Below are positions 6,385 through 14,566 of a stretch of DNA of 14,566 nucleotides, piece by piece. The DNA lies in the NCBI GenBank assembly GCA_937871685.1, contig CALMOL010000018.1, forward strand, positions 1 to 14,566. Reading direction: 5' to 3'. The position numbers and the translations under genes are program-made. This DNA comes from an uncultured Verrucomicrobiota bacterium (GTDB lineage Bacteria; Verrucomicrobiota; Verrucomicrobiia; Chthoniobacterales; SZAS-18). The notes below the pieces were generated by a model. It searched no databases. It saw only the letters and a list, made by a program, of their open reading frames with translations, and was not told the DNA's origin. Each line of letters starts with the position of its first letter. Position 1 is the first letter of the stretch.

Positions 6385-9300
6385 TCGCGTGGATCATCGA
6401 CTGGTCGCTGCGCAACCGCCTCCTCGTCGGCGCGCTCGCCGTGCTGCTCGCCGCGCTCGGCCTTCGTGCGCTCCGCGAGACACCGGTGGATGCCATCCCC
6501 GACCTTTCGGAAAACCAAGTCGTCGTCTTCGCCGACTGGGCCGGCCGCTCGCCGCAGGAAGTCGAGGACCAGGTGACCTACCCGCTCTCCACCTCGCTCC
6601 AGGGCCTCGGCGGGGTGAAGGCCGTCCGGGCAAACTCCATGTTCGGCTTCTCGCTCGTCACCGTCGTCTTCCGCGACGACGTGCCGGCCGCCGCCGCCCG
6701 CCAGCGCGTCCTTGAGCGCCTCTCCTTCGCGGGCGGCTCCTTGCCCGCCGGCGTGACGCCGCGCCTCGGGCCGGATGCCACCGGCCTCGGCTGGATCTTT
6801 CAATACCAGCTCCGCGTGGATCCGGCGCGCGCGTCGGCCGCCACCGATCTCGGAGCGCTGCGCTCGCTGCAGGATTGGTTCCTGCGCCCGCAACTCGCGA
6901 GCGTGCCCGGCGTGGCCGAGGTGGCCGGCGTGGGCGGCTTCGCGCGGCAATGGCAGGTGGAGGTGTCGTCCCGGAAAATGCAGTCGCTCCAGATCCCGCT
7001 CGCCGCCGTGCTCGACGCCGTGGCGCGCGCCAACCTCGCCGTCGGCGGCAAGGCCATCGAGGAAAACGGCCAGGAATTCATCGTCCGCGGAAACGGCCTC
7101 CTCGCCTCGCCGCGCGAGCTGGAGGAGATCGTCCTCGCCGAGCGCAACGGAACCCCTATCTACCTGCGTGAGGTGGCTCGTGTGGAGGTCGGCGGCGAAT
7201 TCCGCCGCGGCGCCCTCGTGGACGCCGCCGGCCGCGAGGTCGTCGGCGGCATCGTGGTGATGCGCACCGGCGAAAACACCCGCGCCGTCCTCGCCGCGGT
7301 GAAGGAAAAGTTTGCCGTGCTCGCGCCGTCCCTGCCGGCCGGCGTGACGGTGGAAGCGTTCTATGACCGCTCCGGCCTGATCGACCGCACCGTCGGCACG
7401 CTTCGCTTCGCGCTGCTGGAGGCCATCGTGCTCGTCACCGTCGCGCACGTTGTCTTCCTCTGGCACTTCCGCTCGGTGGTGATCGTCACGCTGCCGCTAC
7501 CGCTCTCGATCCTCGGGGCCTTCCTGCTGATGCGGCTCGGCGACATCGGCTCGAACCTCATGTCGCTCTGCGGCCTGGCCATTGCCATCGGCGTGCTGGT
7601 GGACGCCGCCATCGTGCTCACCGAGAACGTGATCCGGCACGCCGAGGAGGCTGAGGCCGGCGGCGCGCGCCTTTCCCCGGCCGATTACCTGAGGATCACC
7701 CGAGACGCGTCGCGCCAAGTCGGCCGGCCGATCTTCTTCGCGATGGCGATCATCCTGCTTGCGTTCCTGCCGATCTTCGCGCTCGGCGGCCGGGAGGGGA
7801 AGCTCTTCCACCCGCTGGCATTCACCAAGACTTTTGCCATGGCCGTGAGCACGCTGCTGGCCGTCACGCTCGTGCCGGTGCTCTGCTCGATCCTCGTGCG
7901 CGGCCCTTTCCACCGCGAAAAGGACAACGTGGTGATGCGCGCCCTGCTGCGCCTTTACCGGCCGGCGCTGGACTGGGCGTTGCGCTCGCGCGCCCTCGTG
8001 CTCACGCTCGCCGGGGGCTTGCTCGCGGCGGCGGCGATCCTGTGGCTCGGCCTGCCGCGCGCGGTCGTCGCCAAGCTCGACGGCTGGCCACGCGTCCAGC
8101 GCGTGGCCGCCGGCTTCGGCGAGGAATTCATGCCGGCGCTCGACGAAGGGAGCTTCCTGTTCATGCCCGTGCTCGCCCCGAGCACGAGCCTGCCGGAGAT
8201 CGCCCGCGTGATGGCGTGGCAAAACCAGCGCCTTCGCGCCACGCCGGAGGTTTCCGACGTGGTGGGCAAGCTCGGCCGCGCCGACACGCCCACCGATCCC
8301 GCGCCCACCGAGATGATCGAGACCACGATCACGCTCCGGCCCCGCTCCGAGTGGCGCCCTGGCCTCACGAAGGCGGCGCTGCTCGCCGAGCTGCAAGGGA
8401 AGGTCACCCTCGCCGGCTACGCGCCGGGATTTCTCCAGCCCATCGAGAACCGCATCCTCATGGTCGCCACCGGCATCCGCGCCCAGCTCGGCGTGAAGCT
8501 CCTCGGCGACGACCTCGCCGTCCTCCAGCGCGAGGCGTTTCGCGTGCAGAAGGTGGTCGCCGCTGTGTCCGGCGCCACGGGCGTGTCGCCCTCCCTCGCG
8601 CAGGCCAAGCCCTACCTTGAAATCCGCCCCCGCGACCGCGACCTCGCCCGCTGGGGGCTTTCGCGCCGCGATTTGATGGACGCCGTCGAGACCGGCCTGG
8701 GCGGCACGGTTGTCTCCACCGCCATCCGCGGCCGCGAGCGCATTCCGATTCAAGTCCGCCTGGAGCGCGGCGACCGCGACGACTTCGCCCGCGTCGGCGA
8801 TCTCCTCGTTTCCGCCGCCGGGAGCGCCGCGCCGCGGTTCGTCCCCCTCGCGCAGGTGGCCGACGTGGTCCGCGTCGTCGGCCCGAACGAGATCGCCAGC
8901 GAGAACGGCCGCCTGCGCGCCTTCGTGCAGGCCAACGCCGAGGGGCGCGACCTCGCCGGCTTCGTCGAGGAAGTGCGCGCCCGCATCGCCCGGGAAATCC
9001 TCCCCACGCTGCCGCCCGGCGTCACGGTGGAGTATTCCGGCGAATACGAGTCCATCCTGTCGTCCTCGCGCACGCTGGCCTTCGCCGGGCCAGCGGCGAT
9101 CGCGATCATCTTCGTGCTGCTCTACATGGTGTATCGCTCCGCGCGGGAGGCCGCGCACGTCCTGCTGGCCGTGCCCTTCGCGCTGACGGGCGGCGTGTTC
9201 CTCCAGGCCATCCTGGGCATCCCGCTGAGCGCCGCGGTGAAGGCCGGCTACATCGCCCTCTTCGGCACCGCCATCCAAACCGGCGTGGTGATGGTGGTCT

Positions 9301-9668
9301 ATCTGGAAGAAGCCGTGGCGAAGCGGCGCCGCGAGCGCGGCCCCGCCTTCGACGCCGCCGATCTCCTGGCCGCCGTGCGCGAGGGCGCGCTCCTTCGCCT
9401 GCGCCCCAAGGTGATGACCGTGGCCACGGTCCTGGCGAGCCTGCTGCCCTTGATGTGGTCCACCCGCACCGGCGCCGAGGTGCTGCGCCCGCTGGCCGCG
9501 CCGGTGATCGGCGGGATGGCCTCCTCGCTTGTCCACATCCTCCTGGTCACGCCGGTAATCTTCTACTGGCTGCGCTCCAGGGAGTTCGGCGCCAAGCGCG
9601 ACGCTTCCCCAGGATATCGCGTCGATGAAGTCGAGGGAGAAGAAAGCCGCATCGTCGAAGTCGCGTGA
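6381..9668 (+). CDS. cusA: Copper/silver efflux RND inner-membrane transporter (CusA-like)
   Basis: This is a proton-driven RND pump of the heavy-metal efflux group (1095 aa) that expels Cu(I)/Ag(I) through an adaptor and an outer-membrane channel. The N-terminus (IDWSLRNR, then ETPVDAIPDLSENQVVVF) and the TM segments around residues 340-530 and 900-1060 fit the family. TM4 carries AIAIGVLVDAAIVLTEN with Asp408, equivalent to the proton-relay aspartate of CusA. It lacks the extra acidic residues of the divalent-metal CzcA pumps. Met595 (FLFM), Met645 (PTEMIET) and Met694 (RILMVATGI) have the same 50- and 49-residue spacing as the E. coli CusA triad 573/623/672, pointing to monovalent copper or silver. 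It is slightly longer than E. coli CusA (1047 aa), with a charged C-terminal tail. It is coupled to cusB by an ATGA overlap. Confidence 0.94.
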   Translation: MIAWIIDWSLRNRLLVGALAVLLAALGLRALRETPVDAIPDLSENQVVVFADWAGRSPQEVEDQVTYPLSTSLQGLGGVKAVRANSMFGFSLVTVVFRDDVPAAAARQRVLERLSFAGGSLPAGVTPRLGPDATGLGWIFQYQLRVDPARASAATDLGALRSLQDWFLRPQLASVPGVAEVAGVGGFARQWQVEVSSRKMQSLQIPLAAVLDAVARANLAVGGKAIEENGQEFIVRGNGLLASPRELEEIVLAERNGTPIYLREVARVEVGGEFRRGALVDAAGREVVGGIVVMRTGENTRAVLAAVKEKFAVLAPSLPAGVTVEAFYDRSGLIDRTVGTLRFALLEAIVLVTVAHVVFLWHFRSVVIVTLPLPLSILGAFLLMRLGDIGSNLMSLCGLAIAIGVLVDAAIVLTENVIRHAEEAEAGGARLSPADYLRITRDASRQVGRPIFFAMAIILLAFLPIFALGGREGKLFHPLAFTKTFAMAVSTLLAVTLVPVLCSILVRGPFHREKDNVVMRALLRLYRPALDWALRSRALVLTLAGGLLAAAAILWLGLPRAVVAKLDGWPRVQRVAAGFGEEFMPALDEGSFLFMPVLAPSTSLPEIARVMAWQNQRLRATPEVSDVVGKLGRADTPTDPAPTEMIETTITLRPRSEWRPGLTKAALLAELQGKVTLAGYAPGFLQPIENRILMVATGIRAQLGVKLLGDDLAVLQREAFRVQKVVAAVSGATGVSPSLAQAKPYLEIRPRDRDLARWGLSRRDLMDAVETGLGGTVVSTAIRGRERIPIQVRLERGDRDDFARVGDLLVSAAGSAAPRFVPLAQVADVVRVVGPNEIASENGRLRAFVQANAEGRDLAGFVEEVRARIAREILPTLPPGVTVEYSGEYESILSSSRTLAFAGPAAIAIIFVLLYMVYRSAREAAHVLLAVPFALTGGVFLQAILGIPLSAAVKAGYIALFGTAIQTGVVMVVYLEEAVAKRRRERGPAFDAADLLAAVREGALLRLRPKVMTVATVLASLLPLMWSTRTGAEVLRPLAAPVIGGMASSLVHILLVTPVIFYWLRSREFGAKRDASPGYRVDEVEGEESRIVEVA

Positions 9669-9834
9669 CGATCCCTTCGCTCGGTCCAGCGTTAGATCCT
9701 AATCGCGGGTAACAAATGTCACGCCCTGGGGTGCATCGAGCAAGCCTCCCATCTCGGACTTCGCGAGTCTGCTGCCTGAATAATTCCTCGCCCGCCGCGT
9801 CGGTGGCGACGAGCCTTTCCGTCGTTTTCCGTCC
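9669..9834. other. Intergenic stretch between cusA and the polysaccharide gene
   Basis: These 166 bases have visibly lower G+C than their surroundings. They include TTAGATCCTAA (9692-9702, a 4-bp inverted repeat with a 3-base loop) and AATAAT (9779-9784), which resembles a -10 box but lacks a convincing -35. Near the 3' end, CGACG (9807-9811) could pair either with CGTCG at 9798-9802 or with CGTCG at 9820-9824, the latter followed by TTTT. The region probably holds the promoter of the downstream pair of genes; no gene was supported in it. Confidence 0.4.
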
Positions 9835-12800
9835 GTGCCCGATTCTCCGCCGTCCTCGCCTCCGGGCGCACCGCCTCCGAGCGAGGTGCGGCGCTTCATC
9901 TTTCTCGACCCCGGCGGGCGGCGTTGGCCGCGGGTGCGGGTGGCGTTTCTCTTCCTCGTGGCGGCGCTGCTGCTGGGCGGGGCGCTCTTCTTCCAGTCGA
10001 TCCTGGAAACGCCGTTCCTGCGCATCCCGGCCTCGCTGAAGGAACTGAAGGACCAGCTCCGCGGCCGGCAGGTGCCGAGCGAGATCACGGGCCAGATTCC
10101 CACCGTGCGCCCGCCGGATTGGGTGAAGTTCAAGCGCCTGGCCGATGGCACCACCAAGCCGGCCGGCCGGCTGCTCCGGCGCTCGCCGCTCACCGACCCG
10201 GCGTCCGGCCGGCCGGAGGTGCGCCTCGCCTTCTACGCGGACACCACGGCGGCGCTTTCCTCGCTGGCCGCGCACGCGGACCAGCTCACGCACCTCGCGG
10301 TGGAGCGCTTCACCATCGTGGCGGACGCGGAGGCCCGGCCGGCGCTGCATGAGGCGGAGGCGTCGCCCATCGACGCCTTCGCGGCCCAGCGCGGGCTCGG
10401 GCTGCTGTGCCAGCTTTCCAACCTGGCCGAGGACGGCATCCGCCTCGCCGAGCCGGTAGAGCAGCTGATCACCGGGCCGGAGGAGGAGCGGAAGAAGTTC
10501 CTCGAGGATCTGGTCGGCCGGCTCGTGGCGCAGAAGGCGGCGGGGCTGCTCCTGGACATCGAGCAGACGGACCCGGCGAAGGGCGATGCGCTCGCGGCGC
10601 TGTGCGTGGAGCTGGGCCAGGCGCTGCGCTTCGCCGGCAAGGAACTCTGGGTCCAGGTGCCGATGGGCGAGGAGCTGCAATTTTTCCCGCTGGACCGGGT
10701 GGCGCCGGCGGCGGACCGCCTCGTGGCGGTGCTCCACGGCGAGAACGGCTCCACGGACCCGGCCGGGCCGCTGGCCTCGCCGGAGTGGTTCGAGGGCTGG
10801 CTGGACACGGTGCTGGGCTACGGCGAGCCGGCGCAGTGGGTGGCCGTGCTCGGCGCCGGCGGGTTTGACTGGCAGGAGGGCGCGCCGGAGGGTGCGGAGC
10901 GCGCGCAGGCGCTCTCCTTCGCGGACGCGATGGCGCGGGCCGACTACGCCGGCCTCGACGACCTGCGCAAGGAGGGCTGGCGCGCCGAGGCGCCGTCGTT
11001 CAACTCGCATTTCTCCTTCCTGGATTCCGCGGGCGCGCGGCACCAGGTGTGGTTCCTCGACGCGGCGACGTTCTTCAACCAGCTCCAGCTCGTGCGCCGC
11101 CGCGCGCTCGGCGGCTTCGGCATCGACCGGCTCGGCGGCGAGGATCCCGGCGTCTGGCCGGCCCTGCTCCTGCCCGCGGCGCCCACGGCGGAGCAGCTCT
11201 CGCCGCTGGGCCGGATCGCGCCGACGGATGAGATCACGGGCGTGGGGCGCGGCGCGGTGGTGGGGATCAACATGGAAACCTTCCCCGGCACGCGGCGCGT
11301 CGAGATGGGGGCGGACGGGCGGATGGCCTTCACCTACACGGACTTCCCGACCTACGTGACGCTCTTCCGCGAGGGGGCACCGCTCGGGGGAAAGAGGGTC
11401 GCGCTCACCTTCGACGATGGGCCGGACCCCGACTACACGCCGCGCATCCTCGACCTGCTCAAGAGGGAGAACCTCAAGGCCACCTTCTTCATCATCGGCT
11501 CGCGCGCGGAGCTGCACCCGGATCTCGTCCAGCGGATCATCGCGGAGGGCCACTTGCTCGGGAACCATTCCTACTCGCACCCGAACCTTTCCACCACGGC
11601 GGGCGCGCAGACGCGCATCGAGCTGAACGCCACCCAGCGCCTCATCGAGATGCTGACCGGCCGCTCCACGCTCCTCTTCCGGCCGCCCTACAACGCGGAC
11701 GCCGCCCCCGCGCGCATCGAGGACGTGCGGCCGCTCAACCTCGCCCAGAGCCTCGGCTACCTCGTGGCGCTGGAGGACATCGACACGCTGGACTGGGAGC
11801 GCGACGGCGCGGACGCGATGCTGGAACGGGTGCGCGCCGCGCGGCAGGCCGGCGGGACCATCGTGTTGATGCACGATGGCGGCGGCGACCGCGAGCAGAC
11901 GCTCGAGGCGCTGCCCCGCGTCATCGAATACCTGCGCGGTCGCGGCGACGACATCGTGCCGCTGAACGGGCTGATCGGGAAGACCTACGACGCGGTGATG
12001 CCGCCGCTGAGCGGGTCCGGGCCGCGCTTCGCGCGCTGGATGAGCGCGGCGGGCTTCCGCTTTCTCCATGCCTTCGAGAGCTTCACCTGGGGCATCCTGC
12101 TCGTGGCGACGTTCCTCGTGGTGGGTCGCACGCTGGTGATCCTGTGGCTGGCCCTGCGCTACCGCGCGCCGGTGGAGGATCCGGCGTTTGCCCCGCCGGT
12201 GAGCGTGGTGATCGCCGCCTTCAACGAGGCGAAGGTGATCGCCGCCACGCTGCGCTCGGTGCTGGATTCCGACCATCCCGGCGAGCTGGAGGTGCTCGTG
12301 ATCGACGACGGTTCCACGGACGGCACCGGGCTGATCGTCGCCGACCTCGCGGCGCACGATCCCCGCCTGCGCCTCGTCACGCAGCCGAATGCCGGCAAGG
12401 CCGCGGCGCTGGAGCGGGGCTTCGCGGAGGCGCGGCACGAGGCCATCGTGCTGCTGGACGCGGACACGCAGTTCCGGCCCGACACGATCCGCCGGCTCGT
12501 CGCCCCGCTGCGCGACCCGAAGGTGGGCGCCGTGTCCGGCCACGCGCGGGTGGGCAACCCGCACTCGCTCATCGCGCGCTGCCAGGCGCTCGAATACATC
12601 TGCGGCTTCAACCTGGACCGGCGCGCCTACGCCGTGTGGGACTGCATCACGGTGGTGCCCGGCGCGATCTCGGCCCTGCGCCGCTCGGCCGTGCGGGCGG
12701 TGGGCGGCCTCTCGCACGACACGCTCGCCGAGGACACGGACCTCACGCTCGCCCTGCACCGCGGCGACTGGAAGGTGGCCTACACGCCGCGCGCCGTGGC

Positions 12801-13293
12801 GCTGACCGAGGCGCCGGAAACCTTCCGCGCGCTGGCCAAGCAGCGCTTCCGCTGGGCCTTCGGGACGATGCAGTGCCTGTGGAAGCACCGCGATCTCCTC
12901 TTCAGCGCGCGGCGCCCGGCGCTGGGGTGGTTCTCGCTGCCGGGGGTGTGGTTCTTCCAGATCCTGCTCGTGGCGGCCACGCCCTTCGTGGACCTGAGCC
13001 TGCTGCTCTCGCTGCTGCTCGGCAACGGCATGGCCGTGCTGCCGTATTTCACCATCTACCTGCTCGTGGACGTGGTGCTGGCCATCGCCGCGTGCCTCAT
13101 GGAGCGCGAGCCGCTGCGGCGCGCCTTCACCATCGTGCCGCTGCGCTGCATCTACCGCGTGCTGCTTTCCTACGTGGTGTGGAAGGCGATCTCGCGCGCC
13201 CTGCGCGGCGCGCTGGTCGGCTGGGGCAAGCTGGAGCGCACCGCCGGGGTGGGGGCGGGCGTCGAGAAGCTCCCGGTGCCGGCCAAGCCGTGA
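9835..13293 (+). CDS. Trimodular GH18-like / polysaccharide deacetylase / family 2 glycosyltransferase
   Basis: This single protein (1152 aa) probably makes and modifies an extracellular polysaccharide. A TM segment at about 35-56 places the following domains in the periplasm. A GH18-like domain (about 120-500) has LLLDIEQ with Asp241 and Glu243. A NodB-type deacetylase (about 519-735) shows all its motifs: TFDDGP (Asp527, Asp528), HSYSH (His578, His582), RPPY (616-619), DTLDW and LMHDG (His680). After a TM segment (about 750-774), a cytoplasmic processive glycosyltransferase domain has Asp824-Asp825, DAD (875-877), EDTD (Glu966, Asp967) and QRFRW (1003-1007). TM segments follow at about 1032-1125. 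The GTG start has no Shine-Dalgarno. The domain set resembles PgaB plus PgaC fused, so an N-acetylhexosamine polymer partly deacetylated during export is likely, but the product is inferred. Confidence 0.9.
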   Translation: MPDSPPSSPPGAPPPSEVRRFIFLDPGGRRWPRVRVAFLFLVAALLLGGALFFQSILETPFLRIPASLKELKDQLRGRQVPSEITGQIPTVRPPDWVKFKRLADGTTKPAGRLLRRSPLTDPASGRPEVRLAFYADTTAALSSLAAHADQLTHLAVERFTIVADAEARPALHEAEASPIDAFAAQRGLGLLCQLSNLAEDGIRLAEPVEQLITGPEEERKKFLEDLVGRLVAQKAAGLLLDIEQTDPAKGDALAALCVELGQALRFAGKELWVQVPMGEELQFFPLDRVAPAADRLVAVLHGENGSTDPAGPLASPEWFEGWLDTVLGYGEPAQWVAVLGAGGFDWQEGAPEGAERAQALSFADAMARADYAGLDDLRKEGWRAEAPSFNSHFSFLDSAGARHQVWFLDAATFFNQLQLVRRRALGGFGIDRLGGEDPGVWPALLLPAAPTAEQLSPLGRIAPTDEITGVGRGAVVGINMETFPGTRRVEMGADGRMAFTYTDFPTYVTLFREGAPLGGKRVALTFDDGPDPDYTPRILDLLKRENLKATFFIIGSRAELHPDLVQRIIAEGHLLGNHSYSHPNLSTTAGAQTRIELNATQRLIEMLTGRSTLLFRPPYNADAAPARIEDVRPLNLAQSLGYLVALEDIDTLDWERDGADAMLERVRAARQAGGTIVLMHDGGGDREQTLEALPRVIEYLRGRGDDIVPLNGLIGKTYDAVMPPLSGSGPRFARWMSAAGFRFLHAFESFTWGILLVATFLVVGRTLVILWLALRYRAPVEDPAFAPPVSVVIAAFNEAKVIAATLRSVLDSDHPGELEVLVIDDGSTDGTGLIVADLAAHDPRLRLVTQPNAGKAAALERGFAEARHEAIVLLDADTQFRPDTIRRLVAPLRDPKVGAVSGHARVGNPHSLIARCQALEYICGFNLDRRAYAVWDCITVVPGAISALRRSAVRAVGGLSHDTLAEDTDLTLALHRGDWKVAYTPRAVALTEAPETFRALAKQRFRWAFGTMQCLWKHRDLLFSARRPALGWFSLPGVWFFQILLVAATPFVDLSLLLSLLLGNGMAVLPYFTIYLLVDVVLAIAACLMEREPLRRAFTIVPLRCIYRVLLSYVVWKAISRALRGALVGWGKLERTAGVGAGVEKLPVPAKP

Positions 13294-13327
13294 GCGCTCG
13301 CCGGGCCGGCCGCGTCGATTTTCCCGC

Positions 13328-14464
13328 ATGAATTCCTGCTTCCTTGGCCGTGCCGCCCGCGTCGCGGCGACGCTTTCCTGCCTTGCGCTCTCGGCTTGCT
13401 CCGGCGAGGCCAAGCCGCCGCCCGCGCCCGCCGCGCCGCCGCCGGTGGAAAAGGGCGCGCGGCTCGCGGTGCCCGCGAAGGGCGCCTACGCCGGGGCCTA
13501 CATCGACTTCGGCGAGAACGAGGACGCGGTGACGCTGGAGGCCATCGACAAGTTTGAGACGCTCACGGGCAAGCGGAACGCCATCGTCGCCTCGTCGTCC
13601 TACTGGGGCGAGCAGACCTTCCCCAAGGCGAACGTCGAGCTGATCGCCCGCCACGGCGCGGTGCCGCTCGTGTTTTGGTCGCCGTGGGACCGGCCTTACG
13701 ACCAGGAGGCCGGCCCGGACAAGTATTCCGTGACGTCGATCCTCGCCGGCAAGCACGACGCCTACATCGACCGCTGGGCGGACGCCGCCAAGGCCTTTGG
13801 CCGGCCGATGTTCGTTTCCTTCTGCAATGAAATGAATGGCACTTGGTTCCCGTGGTCCGGCTGGTTTTATGGCGCGGGCGTGCGGGTGCCGCCGGCCAAG
13901 GGGGAGAAGCCTGGCGTCGATCGGTTCATGGGGCCGGAGACATGGAAGAAGATGTATCGCCGCGTGGTGGACCGAGTCCGCGCGCGGGGCGCCACGAACG
14001 TGATCTGGGTGCTCCACGTGATGAACTACCCGTATCCGACGGACGGGTGGAACGATTCCGAGCAGTATTATCCCGGCGACGACTACGTGGACTGGGTCGG
14101 CATGAGCGTGTATGGCGCGCAGTATCAGGGCGATGAGTGGAGCGACTTCACCCCGCTGCTGAACTTTCCCTACCTGCAGATGAGGGAATTCGCGCCGAAC
14201 AAGCCGGTAATGATCTGCGAGTGGGGCGCGGCCGAGCTGCCGAAGAAAGGCGACCGCGGCGCGTGGATCCGCGAGGCGTTCACGGCGATGCGCAATCCGA
14301 AATACGACCGCATCAAGGCCATCGTGTTTTGGCACGAGCGGTGGCCGAACAAGGACGGCTCCCACTCGAACCTCCGCGTCAATTCCTCGCCTGGCGCGCT
14401 GAAGGCCTACCGCGAGGGCGTGGCCGACCCCTATTGGCTCGACCGCCCGCAGTGGGAGAAGTAG
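13328..14464 (+). CDS. Lipoprotein, glycoside hydrolase family 26-like (beta-mannanase-like)
   Basis: This is a probable membrane-anchored glycosidase (378 aa). The signal peptide ends in the lipobox LSAC (Cys24), followed by a Pro/Ala linker to about residue 42. The catalytic domain opens with AGAYIDFGENEDAV. NEMNGTWFPWSGW carries Glu168 as probable acid/base and ICEWGAAE carries Glu298 as probable nucleophile, in the layout of clan GH-A enzymes. Most family 26 enzymes have HEMNG, whereas this protein has NEMNG. It lies 34 bp after the polysaccharide synthase gene on the same strand, so it is likely co-transcribed and may trim or release the polymer. It starts at ATG without a Shine-Dalgarno. 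Family membership is by motif only. The substrate is unknown, and a non-mannan target fits the context better. Confidence 0.82.
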   Translation: MNSCFLGRAARVAATLSCLALSACSGEAKPPPAPAAPPPVEKGARLAVPAKGAYAGAYIDFGENEDAVTLEAIDKFETLTGKRNAIVASSSYWGEQTFPKANVELIARHGAVPLVFWSPWDRPYDQEAGPDKYSVTSILAGKHDAYIDRWADAAKAFGRPMFVSFCNEMNGTWFPWSGWFYGAGVRVPPAKGEKPGVDRFMGPETWKKMYRRVVDRVRARGATNVIWVLHVMNYPYPTDGWNDSEQYYPGDDYVDWVGMSVYGAQYQGDEWSDFTPLLNFPYLQMREFAPNKPVMICEWGAAELPKKGDRGAWIREAFTAMRNPKYDRIKAIVFWHERWPNKDGSHSNLRVNSSPGALKAYREGVADPYWLDRPQWEK

Positions 14465-14566
14465 CGGGCCCGGCGGCGCCGACTTGTCGCCTTCCAACGG
14501 GGAGCGGAGCGGCGGATGCCTATGATTTGCCCGGGCGACCGCCCGTGCGCGCGTGGTGGAAGAGGT

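Noticed and set aside
7497..9536. 679-codon open frame on the minus strand opposite cusA
   Set aside because: Same antisense artefact; the plus-strand CusA sequence is continuous and conserved.
9699..10193. Minus-strand frame ending MGGLLDAPQGVTFVTRD in the cusA-synthase gap, possibly a gene remnant
   Set aside because: Most of it is antisense to the synthase gene and the short tail matches nothing I recognise.
9547..13413. 1288-codon open frame on the minus strand opposite the polysaccharide synthase
   Set aside because: Its composition (Arg/His/Gln/Pro-rich) and lack of recognisable domains fit an antisense artefact, while the plus strand shows complete deacetylase and glycosyltransferase motifs.
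14521..14526. TATGAT resembling a -10 promoter element near the right edge
   Set aside because: No -35 element at a suitable distance, and no downstream gene is visible in the window.

Overview
The window is about 14.6 kb of very GC-rich DNA (roughly 70% G+C by eye). It comes from a Gram-negative-type bacterium: it encodes a Tat-exported periplasmic enzyme subunit, an RND metal pump with its periplasmic adaptor, and a lipoprotein. Clear Shine-Dalgarno sequences are missing from almost every gene except the pump gene. Together with short 'stutter' repeats between genes, this made me think of a group such as Verrucomicrobiota (Opitutales-like), but that is a weak inference. No rRNA, tRNA, CRISPR array, insertion sequence or transposase gene was seen.

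Region 1 (73-4111, minus strand) is a three-gene operon for a molybdenum aldehyde oxidoreductase of the PaoABC (YagTSR) type. Its order of transcription is a Tat-signal [2Fe-2S] subunit, an FAD/[4Fe-4S] subunit and a molybdopterin catalytic subunit. The expected cysteine clusters, FAD loop and catalytic Arg/Glu are all visible. An imperfect 24-bp inverted repeat fills the gap between the second and third genes. The maturation factor PaoD/XdhC is not in the window.

Region 2 (4112-4211) is a 100-bp divergent gap. It contains a perfect 16-bp palindrome in a small AT-rich island, which is a candidate operator.

Region 3 (4212-9668, plus strand) is a copper/silver efflux operon: a small exported Cys-rich protein of unknown function, a CusB-type adaptor with metal-binding modules at both ends, and a CusA-type RND transporter. 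The transporter keeps the methionine triad of E. coli CusA with identical 50/49 residue spacing. The outer-membrane channel (CusC) and CusF are absent. cusB and cusA overlap by the four bases ATGA, and cusA has the only strong ribosome binding site.

Region 4 (9835-14464, plus strand) looks like a compact exopolysaccharide module. One 1152-residue protein joins a GH18-like domain, a NodB-type polysaccharide deacetylase and a processive family 2 glycosyltransferase with membrane segments. It is followed 34 bp later by a lipoprotein resembling family 26 glycoside hydrolases. The natural reading is that the polymer is made at the inner membrane, modified or trimmed in the periplasm by the same polypeptide, and further processed by the lipoprotein. 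This is the most interesting part of the window. The terminal stretches 1-72 and 14465-14566 hold no gene that I can support.
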